A stretch of DNA of 64,000 nucleotides from Phoronis australis (GCA_002633005.1 NMRA01000421.1:1-64000); one strand, 5' to 3'. Numbered from the stretch's first letter, positions 22,880 through 35,535 are shown. The notes: generated by a model not told the origin, from the sequence alone. Made by a program: numbers and translations.

Positions 22880-25800
22880 TTTATTTATGTGAATTAGCCA
22901 CGAAACTGAAAATCTACTTACTTGTCGGGGGCCGCGATGCCGGGCTCCCCCTCCACAGATTGTCAGGGCAAAGGTTGTGCAGTAACAATGATTTGAATAA
23001 TGTATTTCTATTACTAAATAAAGATTCCCCTAACATGTGACCATAGCACATAAAATGGAGTTGTTGTTTCACAGAACAGCTTTCTGTCACCAAACACTGA
23101 ATTAGCATGCGCTCACACGGCCTCGGTGCCTGGTCAATTACCTTTGTCACCGGCATCAAAAGCCAGTTGATTTTCAATGATGTGATTGTGATGTCATCCT
23201 TTGTTCTGCAATAACTTGTCATTTCTTAACTTTCTCATTGGGATGGGATGGGCATCACTAGCACTGTGTCGCTATGTTATCACTTACATCTAGTTACCCA
23301 CAGGGTTCTGCTAAGCTCCATCTGGCCATGATTCCTTGCACCAGGCCTGTATTTGACAATTTTAATTGACAGAAATGGGTAGATTTTTGTGTAGCGGTAA
23401 CAAATTGGTCTGTGATGAGTTCTATGCTATGTTATGGTGGCTGGTTTTGTTCTAGTGATACAACTGGGTTATGATTTCATCTTAATCATTGTCAGTGAAT
23501 TTAATTGAAATTCTTAATATACTGTTGTAGTAGGTTCAAGAATTGGTTGGACTGGACTGCTGAATTGTCATCACAAAGCACCTGAGTTAAAGCCTTGTTA
23601 TTAGGCCTCTGTAGATCTCTAAAAATGTTATATGCACACCCATCTATGCCATGAAGATCACAATGTCGTCACTTGTGACCAGGTCAAAATCCAGGTCATA
23701 CCCATAAATTCCAGCTCCCAGAATATTATCTCAGACTAAAAAACTAAAAAGGCCACCGGCTTGCCATGATGAGAATTCACAGGAGTTGCCGAGCTATTGT
23801 TGCTGGTTATGGATAGGAGGGTAAAGGAAACTGTGCTTGTAGGAGTTGGAATTTCTAAGCTGAACATTTGCGACTAACGTGAACTGGCCAAACTCTCAGC
23901 TTGTATTTCCAAATTTCAGGTTGACCTGCACCTCATTGTCAAGCCATGATTCTGCCTGTCAGTTGGTCATCAGTCTTCTATCATTCAGTATCATCACAAG
24001 TTAGAAATTAGTCCTTCTTCTTGCACAACTTGCTTAGTTAACTTAATATTTGTGTTAAATGGATTTAAATCCAGGTTGTTATTTATTCTAGTCTCTGTTT
24101 TGTTGCAGGCTGGAAAATGGGCAGTTGACAAGAAAGTGCACTTTGGCGAGCCATTTTAAGTGTAAGTGAAAACATCCAGAATTAATTTAATGCTCTATGC
24201 AGCATGTGTCACAGTGATATGACTGGAGAAATCAGGTGCGGAATTCATTGAATTTTTGAAGGTAACAGTTCTCCAATTTGGGGCAGCCTTGGCCACATGC
24301 AGTTGACACGCAGGCAAGACTACCTAACATGACACAACAACCCAGTGCTTCCCTTTCCTTTCAAGTTCAATATAGTCGAGCCAGAAAAATGCCCGCTCCG
24401 TGTGCACCCCCGGACGTCAAATTCTAAACTTCATTTTTGTGAAGGAAAATTGGTGGGAAAATAGAATTCGTATTTACACACTCAAAATTTGTCTCTGACT
24501 GTTATGTCTTTTACACAAATTATTATTGTCATGACTGAATTTTCATTATTTTGTAATAGCTCACTGTCTATTTCATTAAACACATTATGAATCTATACTT
24601 GTTATTTTGAGTGTCAGACTTTTCAATAAAACCATTTTCTAATTAATTGTATGGTGTACTGGTCTACAAATTAGCAATGATTCCTCATTGAGGGATTATC
24701 ACTAAAACACTTGAACACGCAGGTATTCGGGATTATATGTCCTACATGCCTTAAGAGCGAGCACTGATAAAGTTTACAGTCTGATACTTGAGCAAATAAG
24801 ATGGTTCAAGCTTGAGCCAGTAAGTTGGTTCAAGCTTTGTTAAATTCAACTAGTTCCTGTCGCTTTTGTCACTCTCCGTGTAACTTTCATTGAAAAACTG
24901 CTTGTTTTTCTCAGTCTCCATCCACTTCACAAATATCGGCCAACACCAATTATTGAGTTCTAGCATCGCATCGCCATTCCCTGTCTACCCATGTTTTTTG
25001 CCACAAGGTTTTTTTGCTGTTCGAGTATGGATTCACCAGCACATCTATATAGGGCAACTTAGTGACTTACTTACTCATTTAGTATGTTTTTTGTGCTGAC
25101 GAGCATTGAGGTAGTCAAGCGATGTAAAGTATGAACTTGAGAGGGAGCAGTCTCTCTTCCCTAACCATCTCCCACCACATCTTGGAATGAACAATGAGAC
25201 TTCTGAGACTCTGTACGCTTACCATTCATAATAAACTTGGTAAACTTTACACCCCAAGTTGCTTAAATACATCATGGAACTTGGGATTCGTTATTAGCTT
25301 TGAGCGAGTGGTCCTTTTTGTTTCTTGCTAAATCACACTCATGTTATGGACCATAATTAGACATTGCAACAACATGCAAAGTATCTGTACCTGTGTCTTA
25401 GTTTTGCTACACCAGGTGGCTCTTTAACCACCTCCAAAGCTTTCAGTCTCGGTGAACTTTACATCAGCAGATTTTCAATTGTGTGAGGTTGCTTTATATG
25501 TCCAAGATGTTATAGCACTGGTTGGATTTTCATGACATTTTGGAAATAGTTTTGTATTCAAAAGATGGCGATGCCTTCCCACTTTCAGACATAGTCCAAT
25601 GAAATCTGCGCTATCTAATGATCACTTTCATGAGACGGCTCTTAAAACACTGAATAGAAGCCTTCTGTTTGTGATACTGCTGTTGGGTGCATTTCAACGC
25701 TAAATGTTGCTTTTGTATTTATTAATCGCCCAGTTTAGCTGATTAAAATTAGAATCAAATTAGACCTCTTACTCTTATAAGATATTGGTCTCGTACTCCT

Positions 25801-25960
25801 GACCATGATAGGATTTCATTTATGTTACCAACTGAACTCACAGCCAATTTATACTGGTCCATTTTCAAATTTGCAGTTAGTGTTGGTCTACCCCAATAAA
25901 CGTCATCTTCTTGAGCTTGATCACGGTTTTCGTTTCACTGGATTCATTTTCTAGTTCAGG
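22880..25960. other. No gene recognised; upstream region of the SLC35D-like gene
   Basis: An acceptor-like TTTGTTGCAG at about 24110 followed by a donor-like TGTAAGTG at about 24162 could bound a short non-coding exon of the transporter gene, but nothing confirms it. Otherwise AT-rich without repeats I could match inside the window. Confidence 0.3.
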
Positions 25961-25974
25961 TGTGCAAGAAGGAT

Positions 25975-26340
25975 AGAATTAGGGCTTTCCCAGATTACTC
26001 AGTGACACTCTAATCTCACTGTATATACCCACAAAGCAGTAAACATCCGTCTGGCACATTTGCTGCATCGTTTTCATGCCACTGGAGTTTCAAATGTTAT
26101 TTGTTTCTGTCTGATTCTTTTCACGTTTTTCTTGGTTGCATTACTCTATTGATCCTACCACTGCCAACGGAGATTTGCTGCTGTGTTGTGGGTTGCAACC
26201 CCGACGTGAAAAACTTTCGTCTACTGGACAAATAACCATGGATGCATGATCTGATTAAGTTCTTTGCCTTCCCAACATCAATGAGACAGGACGATGCACC
26301 CGATTTCCAAAACTAGGTCACACGCTTTTTTATCTCTGAG
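25975..26340 (+). pseudogene. THAP N-terminal relic in a repeat shared with 37912 and 43428
   Basis: 25975-26225 aligns with 37912-38165 and 43428-43680 (shared: GTAAACATCCGTC, GGCACATTTGCT, TCGTTTTCATGCCA, TCTGATTCTTT). Where the other copies have an ATG, this one has CTG, followed by PTEICCCVVGCNPDVKNF. The C-x4-C beginning and a later FFAFP (after a stop) match the first half of a THAP domain. Stop codons make it non-functional. The shared upstream sequence suggests one mobile element family. Confidence 0.45.
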
Positions 26341-26891
26341 ATAAAGGAGAATTCTGTCACCGTGTAAGCCAGGACTGTCCCATTGACCGGGACAAAATGC
26401 TATTTCTTTCATTAATTTGCAGATATTTTGAGACATTGAACATTTTGGACATTCTAATATGAGAATGGTTTGATTACCTCACTGCACAAAGGTACAACTA
26501 CCGTTATTGCCTTTTGGGAGAGGCAATAGTTCAGTGTTCTCCTCAACCTCTTTTGACTCATCACAGCGTCAAGTTTGAATTTTCCCACGGCGAGTTTGGA
26601 TTCCTTGCATCGGGTTTGAAAACTGATGCAATGAGTTCGAAGTTTTGGGAGATTAGGACATTTGGCCTTTTGGTACCAGTTCTGTGCATCTATTGCAAGA
26701 CTCAAACTTCCCACAGTGTGGACATATACGTGAATATTGTAATTCCAGTAAAGTTAAAGACTTGTGTTGTGGAAACGCTGTGGTTATGTTATGTCAGTGT
26801 TATATCGTAAAGTGGCTGTTGGAGTTGATGTGTACTTGTCACTGCTTCGCGTGACGTGTCCTTTATATTCATATTTTGTCTTTTAATTTTA

Positions 26892-29458
26892 GACTCAGAG
26901 TTACTGCAGTAAGCCACAACCATGAAAGATGCTAAACAGACAATCTACGAAATGGAAAGTGCGGTGATGAAGGAGGCGAAACATGCTATCATTGAAGCTG
27001 AAGTGTCGGCCATTCAAAACTGGAAAGGATTGGCGGCAGCTGTCTTCTATGGACTAATGTCAGCATCCATGGCATTCTTCAACAAGCTCTTACTAGATTC
27101 CTATGATTTCGATTTCCCGTACTTTATAATGTTGGCACAAATGTTTGTCACGCTCCTTGTTATGGAAGCACTACGGCTCTTCAAGCTCATCGACATTCCT
27201 GGTTTCACTGTTGAACGTGGCAAGCAGTTCTTCATTCCATCATTTTTCTACGCTTTACATTCCGTTTTATCTCTGTCTGCATTAGCAGGCATGAACATTG
27301 CTATGTACACTGTGTTGAAGCGATGTGGTCCCATGCTCACTCTTGCCTTCTCTGTTGTCATCCTGAAGAAGGGTCGTCCCAACAAGCTACTCATCCTGTC
27401 TGTCTTACTGCTCACTCTCGGATGCATCATTGCCAGTAAGTTGTTCCCATGCTTGCATTGTTCTATTAATACTGAACCTATGAGGAACCTAGTGCAGATA
27501 ATATTGACCCTAGGATGATTATCCGAACACAATAGCCCATTGAATTCAGTTCTGTTGCTTTGTTGCTTTGGCTGCATGGTCACCATGTAGGTAATACTTA
27601 TGACATCTCATTTTGTCATTAAAGTATGTCCCTGTGGACTGTTGGCAGCCCAGCTAGCTGACTTTCTATTGTGTTAGCATGGAATGGGCTAATTGAAACT
27701 TGCACTTTAGTTCACAAGTTTTGGCTTGGATTTTTACATGCTACTAGGTCCATCATGCAAACATATCAGGGTGTCTTATGAATAAGGATTCTAGCCAATG
27801 AACTTTCTTATACTGTACTCTGCAGTCAATGTTTCCCTTTTAGCTGCAACAAACTTCACCTTTGCCATAGTGTTGCTTTGCCAAGTTGCTTAGTGCACGT
27901 TGTTTTTGTTCTTTACAGTAGAGCTTGTCATTGGTGTGCAATGCATCCCTAGGTTGTCAGTCTATAGTTTATGCTGTTATAGCTTACAATTTTTTTTTTG
28001 TAAACAATTGTTAAAATGTCTTACCACAATTTAAAGTTGTAAACCATTATGCCGTGCCACCTGGAACTTAAGGTCAAAGCAACTACACATCAAAGTAACA
28101 GTCATCCATCACAGGGGTACAGGTTATGTAGGGTCCTCACCTGTAGAGTTTGTAGGGTCAAGGCAACAAGCCATGCATTTCAGTGGCAGGGTTGAGGCCC
28201 TCAACCTTAAAGCTGAGAGTCGAGGCAACAACTCATCCTTCTCCGGGGCATAATTAAGCACCTCGAAGTTTCAGAGTCAAGGCAACATTCGCCATCAGTC
28301 TCTGGAGTAAGATTATGGCAATTAACCTTAGATTTGGTAATGTCAGGCGTACAAGCAATGTTACTCAGAGTCAGAGTTGTGGTTAGGGCTCTTGGCCTTA
28401 GACTTGATAGAGTCAAGGCAATATGCCATGATTTCTCTTAGGGTAAGATTGGGGTACTCAACCTTAGAACTGGTAAAACCAAGGCAATGAAATTTCCGTC
28501 TTGGGCTTAGGATTACGATCCTCAGCGTTACTGTTGGTCAGGTCATCCATCTCACAGCGTGAAGCTGAGATTATGTCACCGATTATGTTCAATACATTTA
28601 TAAAACAGTCTTGAAGTAAGAATTAAAAAAATATAATATCAAACGGCCACATATTATACGGGTAACTAAAACCAAGGTCAGAATAATGCTGTTCACTTGT
28701 TGTTTTCTTATTACATCAAGCCGCCCTATTGACAAACATTGTCATGCAATCCTGCAAACCATTCTAGTATAACGTGTATTTCACATCATTGTGTCTGTGT
28801 AATGCAGCTTCAAATTAGCTCCCCATGATGCTTGTAAAGGGGTACCATTGTCCTTCATATTGTCTCCTTTTTGCTTTCAGCGACAGGAGACCTCACCTTT
28901 GACTTGGAGTCTTACCTGTACGGGGTGTCCAGCATGTTCTGCCAGTCTATCTATTTGGTCACATTGCAAAAACAAGCAGTTGACTTCTCTACGGCTGAGA
29001 CACTACACCTGGCCAGCTACAACACAACACCTTTACTTCTGCTACTCACTGTGGTCTTTGACGGAGACTTTGGCAGAGTGTTACTTAGTCCATCACAACA
29101 TAATATAGGCTTCTTCCTGGTGTTCATACTTGTGCTGACCATGGGTTGTTTACTAAACTATTCCTTGTTTCTGTGCACCACTTTGAACTCCGCCCTCACT
29201 ACCAGCATTGTGGGATGCATCAAGTCTGTACTTCAAGTCATCGTGGGAGCATTTACCTTCGAAGGAGCCAGTTTTAACACACCAACGGTTGTGGGGATTT
29301 TTACAAACATGGCTGGTGGTGTTGTTTATACTTATTCTAAAGCTGTGAATCTCCATAAGTCCAGTGGTGAAATGAAAAGAATCCAAAGTCTAAATGATGT
29401 GAATGATAGTGAAAGTGCTCACCCTGTTGGCCAAGAAAGGAACAAAGAAAAGTCTTGA
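26892..29458 (+). CDS. SLC35D-like UDP-sugar transporter, two coding exons
   Basis: The first coding exon is 26892-27435 with ATG at 26922; an acceptor (TTTTAATTTTAG) just before it implies an upstream 5'-UTR exon. The second is 28881-29458 (TGA). Donor CCA|GTAAGT and acceptor TTTGCTTTCAG give phase 1, rebuilding an ACG codon. The product is 363 residues, a normal length for the SLC35 drug/metabolite superfamily, with about ten hydrophobic segments. Residues 1-31 are hydrophilic and cytosolic in such proteins. Family blocks are GDLTFDLESYLYG after the junction and NSALTTSIVGCIKS in the C-terminal half, close to SLC35D1/D2/D3. SLC35D1-type proteins import UDP-glucuronate and UDP-GalNAc into the ER/Golgi lumen for chondroitin synthesis. 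Which paralogue this is cannot be settled by eye. No AATAAA follows closely. Confidence 0.85.
28065..28560 (+). repeat. Degenerate minisatellite in the transporter intron
   Basis: About seven to eight units of 55-70 bp, each with a version of AGAGTCAAGGCAAC, a CCATC/CATTTC segment, and TTAGG...CTCAACCTTAG. Landmarks are near 28072, 28158, 28217, 28271, 28340, 28410 and 28476. A shortened part recurs at 31588-31770 in the duplicated block. Confidence 0.65.
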
Positions 29459-29889
29459 TCTCTTCTAAAGTGTTTTGTTTTGTGCGTTTGGTTTGTAATG
29501 TGGTTGCAACATAGAATGCATAAGCATCTGTTGGTCCTGGATGTTAAGTTTTAAGTTATGCTACGTCTAATGAAAGGCTGTCATTTAATCCTAAGTGCAT
29601 GTGATGTTGACGTTTGAGTAGTTTTTAAAAAATTAGACAATTCAATTTGCTATCCAATCAGGTAATGTTTTACATTGTCCACAAATATTCATTCCACAAA
29701 ATGAAATAATATATTGTGATACACCTGATTGAGTTTTTATCAAAACTTTAAGGTAACAATTCAGCATCAACAAGTGGAGGGAACTCACTACAGTGAACAC
29801 GAGACAAATCTTACGGTAACATTTGGAGTTTGGTTACCTAAATGAGCCTGAGCCAGACAGTGACAAACCCATTCTAATAATGCTCCTGG

Positions 29890-30125
29890 TTTAGCCGCGG
29901 AACTGCAGAAAGCCTGTTCGCCAGTTTCTTATATTACATCGATTTTTATGCGCTCACATTTATATATATATGTGGACGCATTATGCCGTCACGGTCATCT
30001 CCGTCCGTCCGGCGTCCGCTGCTCTATCTCCAAAACGCCTTGACGTATGTTCATGAAATTTTGCGTGGATGGGACGGCATGAGCGAACTTACGGACGGAT
30101 CAGACTACCGGTGCCCCCTAGTGAC
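29890..30125 (+). repeat. Left end of the long CTAGTGGC-box repeat
   Basis: GCCTGTTCGCCAGTTTCTTA through GTGCCCCCTAGTGACAATT matches the start of the element at 33160, and then the two diverge at about 30130. This is a truncated copy downstream of the transporter gene, and it belongs to the block duplicated at 31588-33395. Confidence 0.7.
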
Positions 30126-31586
30126 AATTCTACAGCACACGTCACGAATATTTGGCCGCCCGGTCGGAAATTGGTCGACGACTAGCCCGCAGTGCCGACT
30201 CATAAGGCGACTCCCCAGCCGACCGGCCATCAGCCGACCGGCTGGTCGGCTGCTATTTTTAGGCTAGAGTAGCAGTTGCGTAATAGGTTGTCAGGCTGAT
30301 ACCACTTTGCGTGTCGATGCATATTCGTCTTAGCACAGGGTCAAATAAATTAACCTAGTTTTACTGTCTCGGTTACATGAGTTCACGTCTGTTGTGTAAT
30401 ACCAGGAAGAGATAACCAGGAAGGGACAACTGTTTTAGCGCATTTTAACGTGTTTTCAAAAGTGATTTCAAAAGTAAATGTTAAAGTTGTCTGAAATTCA
30501 AGCATTGTGTTTGAAAGCTTAACTCTGTAGCTATAAAATGACACCGCTTTGGTCCCCAAAGACTGCATATTATTGGCACTGGGATGCTTTGAACATGACT
30601 TGTTTTACCCTTCCAAACGATGCCTCTTCCCAGGCATGTACTCGGGCATGATCCTCTTTTTTGAACCAACAGATGTCACTAATATATGCAAATGAGGCTC
30701 GCATGTCCTACGTCATATGACGTCATACGACGCGAACTTCCAATATTTGAATCCTCAGGTGCCTAGTGAATGACTTGAAACGCAGTTCTACCTGATTGGG
30801 CAGATCCTAGGGCAGATCTAAGAAAATTAGAACTCACACATTCAAGTCAATGTTCTTTGGTTTCACATGAAAATACATTTAATTGTATTTGGATACGCTT
30901 GCATGTGTGTAAGCGTGGACTTCGTCATTTTGCTTAAATCCAGATTTAGAAGCAGGTGTTAGTCAAGAAATTAGCTGCTCCCGCCACAGTGGCCGGTGTC
31001 GTGGCGTCCGAGTCGCCGGGAAGTCTGATCCATGCATGCGCAATTCGACGAACTAATGCTAGTCGCTGGTCAGCTCCGCTATGATTCATTTGAGACGTGC
31101 GGCTTAACTCGAACCTAGGCTGGCTCCAAGGTCGTTTTGTTTGACCCAGTTTCGGGAAAAGTTCATTTTAATACGGTCATTTCCTGGTGATTTTCAGTTT
31201 TGAAAGATATGATCCCGAAATTCTTGGCCTATAGAGCTGTATCAAAATTCCTTGTTGAAACACGGCCACTGACTGGTCCAGCTGTTCTGACAGGCGGCTG
31301 GGCCGGGGGAATGGAACGCGTGTCCCAAAAATGCACACACTTCAACCCCTGCAGTTAAGTTCTTTTCCCGTCAGTCACATGTGCGCGGATTCTACGCGGG
31401 CAGCCTACTGCATGACTACACCTTATTTTTAACGTGGGTGCGTCACTGAGTCACGACGTGTCCCGAGCCTTAAAGGCGAAGGAAAACCTATTTTCATTTC
31501 ATTTTAAGCAAAAATAGGGTTCATATCCCAGACATATTTTTCACTTATTTACAGCTTTTCGTAATTTAATTAATTATTCGTCGTCT
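30126..31586. other. No gene; contains one copy of a diverged dispersed repeat
   Basis: About 31050-31460 resembles 35690-36120 (shared words: CTAGTTGCTAGTCAG-like start, GTGTCCCAAAAATG-ACACACTTC, GCCTACTGCATG, ACTTATTTTCAACGTG-like), at perhaps 70% identity. Nothing else was recognised before the N at 31587. Confidence 0.5.
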
Positions 31587-31587
31587 N
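31587..31587. other. Single-N assembly join at the start of a duplicated block
   Basis: The base right after this N begins a sequence that aligns with 28492 onward (ATTTCCGTCTT). A duplication starting exactly at an N is what an unmerged alternative haplotype contig would give. Confidence 0.7.
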
Positions 31588-33395
31588 ATTTCCGTCTTCG
31601 GCTTATCCTCAGCGTTATTGTTGGTCATCCCGTCATCCATCTCACAGCGTGAAGCTGAGATTATGTTACTTAGAGTAAATAGAGTCAAGGCGCCAAGTCA
31701 TCCATTTCCTGTTTATGCTTAGGGTCAGGATCCTCAACCTGAGGAAGTTAGTGAGAGTTGAGTATTGATCTGTTTTTCCCACCTTTCAAGGAATACTGCC
31801 AAATGTAAACCTGGAATTGACAACGTGACTAACACAATGAATGGTCAATGATTATGTTCAATACATTTATAAAACAGTCTTGAAGTAAGAATTTAAAAAA
31901 TATAATATCAAACGGTCACATATTATATTGGTAACTAAAACCAAGGTCAGAATAATGCTGTTCACTTGTTGTTTTCTTATTACATCAAGCCGCCCTATTG
32001 ACAAACATTGTCATGCAATCCTGCAAACCATTCTAGTAGAGTGTGTATTTCACATCATGGTGTATGTGTGCTTCAAATTATCTCCCCATGATGCTTGTAA
32101 AGAGGTATCATTGTCCTTCATATTGTCTCCTTTTTGCTTTCAGCGACAGGAGACCTCACCTTTGACTTGGAGTCTTACCTGTACGGGGTGTCCAGCATGT
32201 TCTGCCAGTCTATCTATTTGGTCACATTGCAAAAACAAGCAGTTGACTTCTCTACGGCTGAGACACTACACCTGGCCAGCTACAACACAACACCTTTACT
32301 TCTGCTGCTCACTGTGGTCTTTGACGGAGACTTTGGCAGAGTGTTACTTAGTCCATCACAACATAATGTAGGCTTCCTCCTGGTGTTCATACTCGTGCTT
32401 ACCATGGGTTGTTTACTTAACTATTCCTTGTTTCTGTGCACCACTTTGAACTCCGCCCTCACTACCAGCATTGTGGGATGCATCAAGTCTGTACTTCAAG
32501 TCATCGTGGGTGCGTTTACCTTCGAAGGAGCCAGTTTTAACACACCAACGGTTGTGGGGATTTTTACAAACATGGCTGGTGGTGTTGTTTATACTTATTC
32601 TAAAGCTGTGAATCTCCATAAGTCCAGTGGTGAAATGAAAAGAATCCAAAGTCTAAATGATGTGAGTGATAGTGAAAGTACTCGCCCTGTTGGCTAAGAA
32701 AGGAACAAAGAAAAGTCTTGATCTCTTCTAAAGTGTTTTGTTTGTTTTGTGCATTTGGTTTGTAATGTAGTTGCAACATAGAATGCATAAGCTTCTGTTG
32801 GTCTCGGATGTTAAGTTTTAAGTTATGCTACGTCTAAAGGCTGTCATTTCATCGTAAGTGCAGCTGATGTTGACGTTTAAGTAGTTTTTAAAAAATTAGA
32901 CAATTCAATTTGCTATCCATTCAGGTAATGTTTTACAATGTCGCACAAATATTCATTCCACAAAATGAAATAATATATTCTGATACAGCTGATTGAGTTT
33001 TTATCAAAACTTCAAGGTAACAATTCAGCATCAACAAGTGGAGGGAACTCACTACAGTGAACACGAGACAGATCTTATGGTAACATTTGGAGCTTTGTTA
33101 CCCTAACGCCTAAATGAGCCTGAGCCAGACAGTGACAAAACCATCCTAATAATGCTCCTGGTTTAGATGCGGCACTGAAGAAAGCCTGTTCGCCAGTTTC
33201 TTATAATGCATCGATTTTTATGCGCTCACATAGTATTTACATGTGGACGCATTATGCCGTCATCTCCGTCCGCCCGGCGTCCGCTGCTCTATCTCCAAAA
33301 CGCCTTGACGTATGTTCATGAAATTTTGCGTGGATGGGACGGCATGAGCGAACTTACTGACGGATCAGACTACCGGTGTGCCCCCTAGTGACAAT
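31588..33395 (+). repeat. Second copy of 28492-30125, including the last transporter exon
   Basis: Aligns with 28492-30125 at about 96-98%, with one notable indel: about 180 bp (roughly 31667-31850) present only here. Coverage includes intron tail, exon, 3' flank and the beginning of a dispersed repeat. No copy of the first coding exon lies between 30126 and 32143. Confidence 0.9.
32144..32697 (+). CDS. Second copy of the SLC35D-like terminal exon
   Basis: The acceptor (TTTGCTTTCAG), phase and reading frame are the same as in the exon at 28881, so the donor at 27435 could splice to either. The encoded C-terminal half keeps GDLTFDLESYLYG and NSALTTSIVGCIKS. About 2% of bases differ, mostly silently. 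A C-to-T change turns a CAA codon into TAA, ending the protein eight residues earlier. If real, it would be an alternative last exon; with the N at 31587 marking the block's start, it may equally be the other allele. There is no first exon of its own. Confidence 0.7.
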
Positions 33396-35240
33396 TTTAT
33401 TTTTTTTACGTTTACCTCTCGTATCTTCAAAAGTCCTGAACGGATTTTCATAAAATTTGGTATATATAGCCATTTATTAGTGACATGACGCTATCCTCCC
33501 GTTTTCGGATGGATTCGACATAGTTTGCACCACTTAGTGGCCATTTTCTGCTGTTTTCGAGTCTGTTTTATTTTGCGTTCACCCCTCTATCAACCAAACT
33601 GCTCAAATGATTGTGAAAATTGGCATGTATAGACCTTATTCACGCCGACAGGAGGCGCGTTCTAAAACGAGGCTCGCTGCGATAGCTGTTAACTTATAGG
33701 CATAGTTGTATTTCGTGTTGCTCGAACGGCTAGAAAAAATACGGACACTCAACTGTCTGCTTTACAATCCCTAAGGACGTCGTTGCCATTCGCCGCGACG
33801 AAGGAAAATATGCCCGTGTAAAAATTTATAAATGTTTTCGAAATGAAGTGGACGGCTGACGACGATTTTGCAGCGACTTCGACTACTGTGGCGCCTCCTA
33901 GTGGCAGTTTTGTTTTTTTTGCGCCTATGGCTTTATTTCCTAAACCGTTCGCAGGATCTTGACTTAATTTAGTAACTGTATTTAAATGATGATAACGCAG
34001 GACGACGACTTTCGGACAGATCTGAGTACTGGTGTGCCACCTAGTGCCAGTATTATTCGTTTAGGCCTACCTCTGTATGTTCAAAGGTCCTCAACGTATT
34101 GTCATAAAATTTGGCATAGGGGCATTTGTTAATGAAATGACGCTATCTCTCCGTTTTTAGATGGATTCGACCTACTTTGCGCCACCTAGAGGCCATTTTT
34201 TATTGTTTTCGAGTACGTTTTTTGACGTCCACTCGTCTATCAACCAAACCGCTTTCAGGATAATTTCTAAGTTAAAATTGGCATGTCTTGATGTATGTTT
34301 CATGAAGTAGACGGCTGACGATGATTTTCCGATGACTTCGACTACTTTGGCGCCTCCAGTGGCAGTTTATTTGCGCTCATGGCTGTATCTCCAAAACCGT
34401 TTGCAGGTCGTCATCTTTCCTCAATTTGGCAATTGTCGTTATTTATGTGATGTTGACAACAGACGACGTCGACGACTTTCGGACATATCTGACCTCTGGT
34501 GTGCCCCCTATTGACAATTTTAGTTTTTTACGTTTACCAGTCTGTTTCTTCAAAGGTCCTCAAAAGATTTTCATAAAATTTTAAATATAAGCATCAGATG
34601 ATCGTTTTCGGATGGATTCGACGTAGTTTGCACCACCTAGTGGCCATTTTTACTGTTTTTTGCGTCCACCCCTCTATCAACCAAATCATTCTAGGGATGG
34701 TTTTGAAAATTAGCGTACATGATTTCAGTGTGAAGAGGACATTTGATGGCGACTGACTAGTGTAGCGTCTCCTTGTGGTAGTTTTGTTTTATTTTGCGCC
34801 CATAGTTGTATCTCCTAAACCCACTGCAGGATCGTTATTAAATTTAGTAAGTGTATTTATGTGAAGATAACAACAGACCACGACTTTCAGGCGGATCCAA
34901 CAGACGCTGTGCCCACAAGTGGCACTTTCATTTTATAATGTTTTCCTTTGTTTATCTGAAGTTCCCAGACAGATTTTTATGAAATATGGCATGTTACTAT
35001 TTTGGATGGATTGTACGCCATCTAGTTGCCATTTTTATGATACAAATAAATAGCCCCAAAATCACATCATTTGCGATGCATTCGTGGGCGCATTTCAGCG
35101 CTCCGTGTGCTCTTGTAGATATTCAAAGGCAGCTACTGTATACTTTTCAATTTTTAAAACACTCGCGCTGATCGTTTGCATTATTATTTTTCGCTTTGCG
35201 ACTTTGAAACTCGTCCGCTAAATAGGTGTGTTGATGTACA
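33160..35240 (+). repeat. Long element built of modules with a recurrent CTAGTGGC box
   Basis: Left end GCCTGTTCGCCAGTTTC / TTATAATGCATCGATT and right end TTTTCAATTTTTAAAAC ... TTTGAAACTCGT both recur, fused, at 8820-9390. Between them three module types alternate in fixed order: TGTGCCCCCTAGTGACAATT-type (33377, 34030, 34497, 34905), GCACCACTTAGTGGCCATTT-type (33525, 34180, 34630, 35010) and GGCGCCTCCTAGTGGCAGTT-type (33890, 34350, 34757). Modules are about 100-160 bp (one gap is 360), giving a super-repeat of about 405-655 bp. TATCTCCAAAACCG and TTTTCATAAAATTTGGC words recur in each. No protein-coding frame survives. Confidence 0.75.
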
Positions 35241-35368
35241 AATACAGGCCCGTAGGAAGCGTAGGAAGGCAAAAATTATGGGGAGTGCACAAACCATTTC
35301 AACTTCGCCAAACAAGCCCCCCCCCCATCGCCACCACCTGCGCCAACCCTGCCTTAAGTGGGAGACAC

Positions 35369-35535
35369 AGTGGCGGATCCAGTGGTGGCTAAGGGGCCAC
35401 GAGCCCTCTAAAATTCTCCTACATACATGTAAGTATTTGGCAGTTCGGGGTGCGAATGTCTGACGGGTAAAACCCTGGCTAATACTCTGCCCTATCCCCC
35501 ACAACTCGATCAATATCCTGGATCCGCTCCTGTTA
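35369..35535 (+). mobile_element. Short MITE-like repeat with CAGTGGCGGATCC ends
   Basis: Starts ACAGTGGCGGATCCAG and ends ATCCTGGATCCGCTCCTGTT, a good inverted end pair. The interior shares TTTGGCAGTTCGG and GGGGCCACGAGCCC with the copies at 11001 and 12598 but is only half their length. Confidence 0.7.

Noticed and set aside
29153-29386. Minus-strand frame opposite the transporter exon (and 32413-32649)
   Set aside because: Shadow of the SLC35D-like coding exon; no domain of its own.
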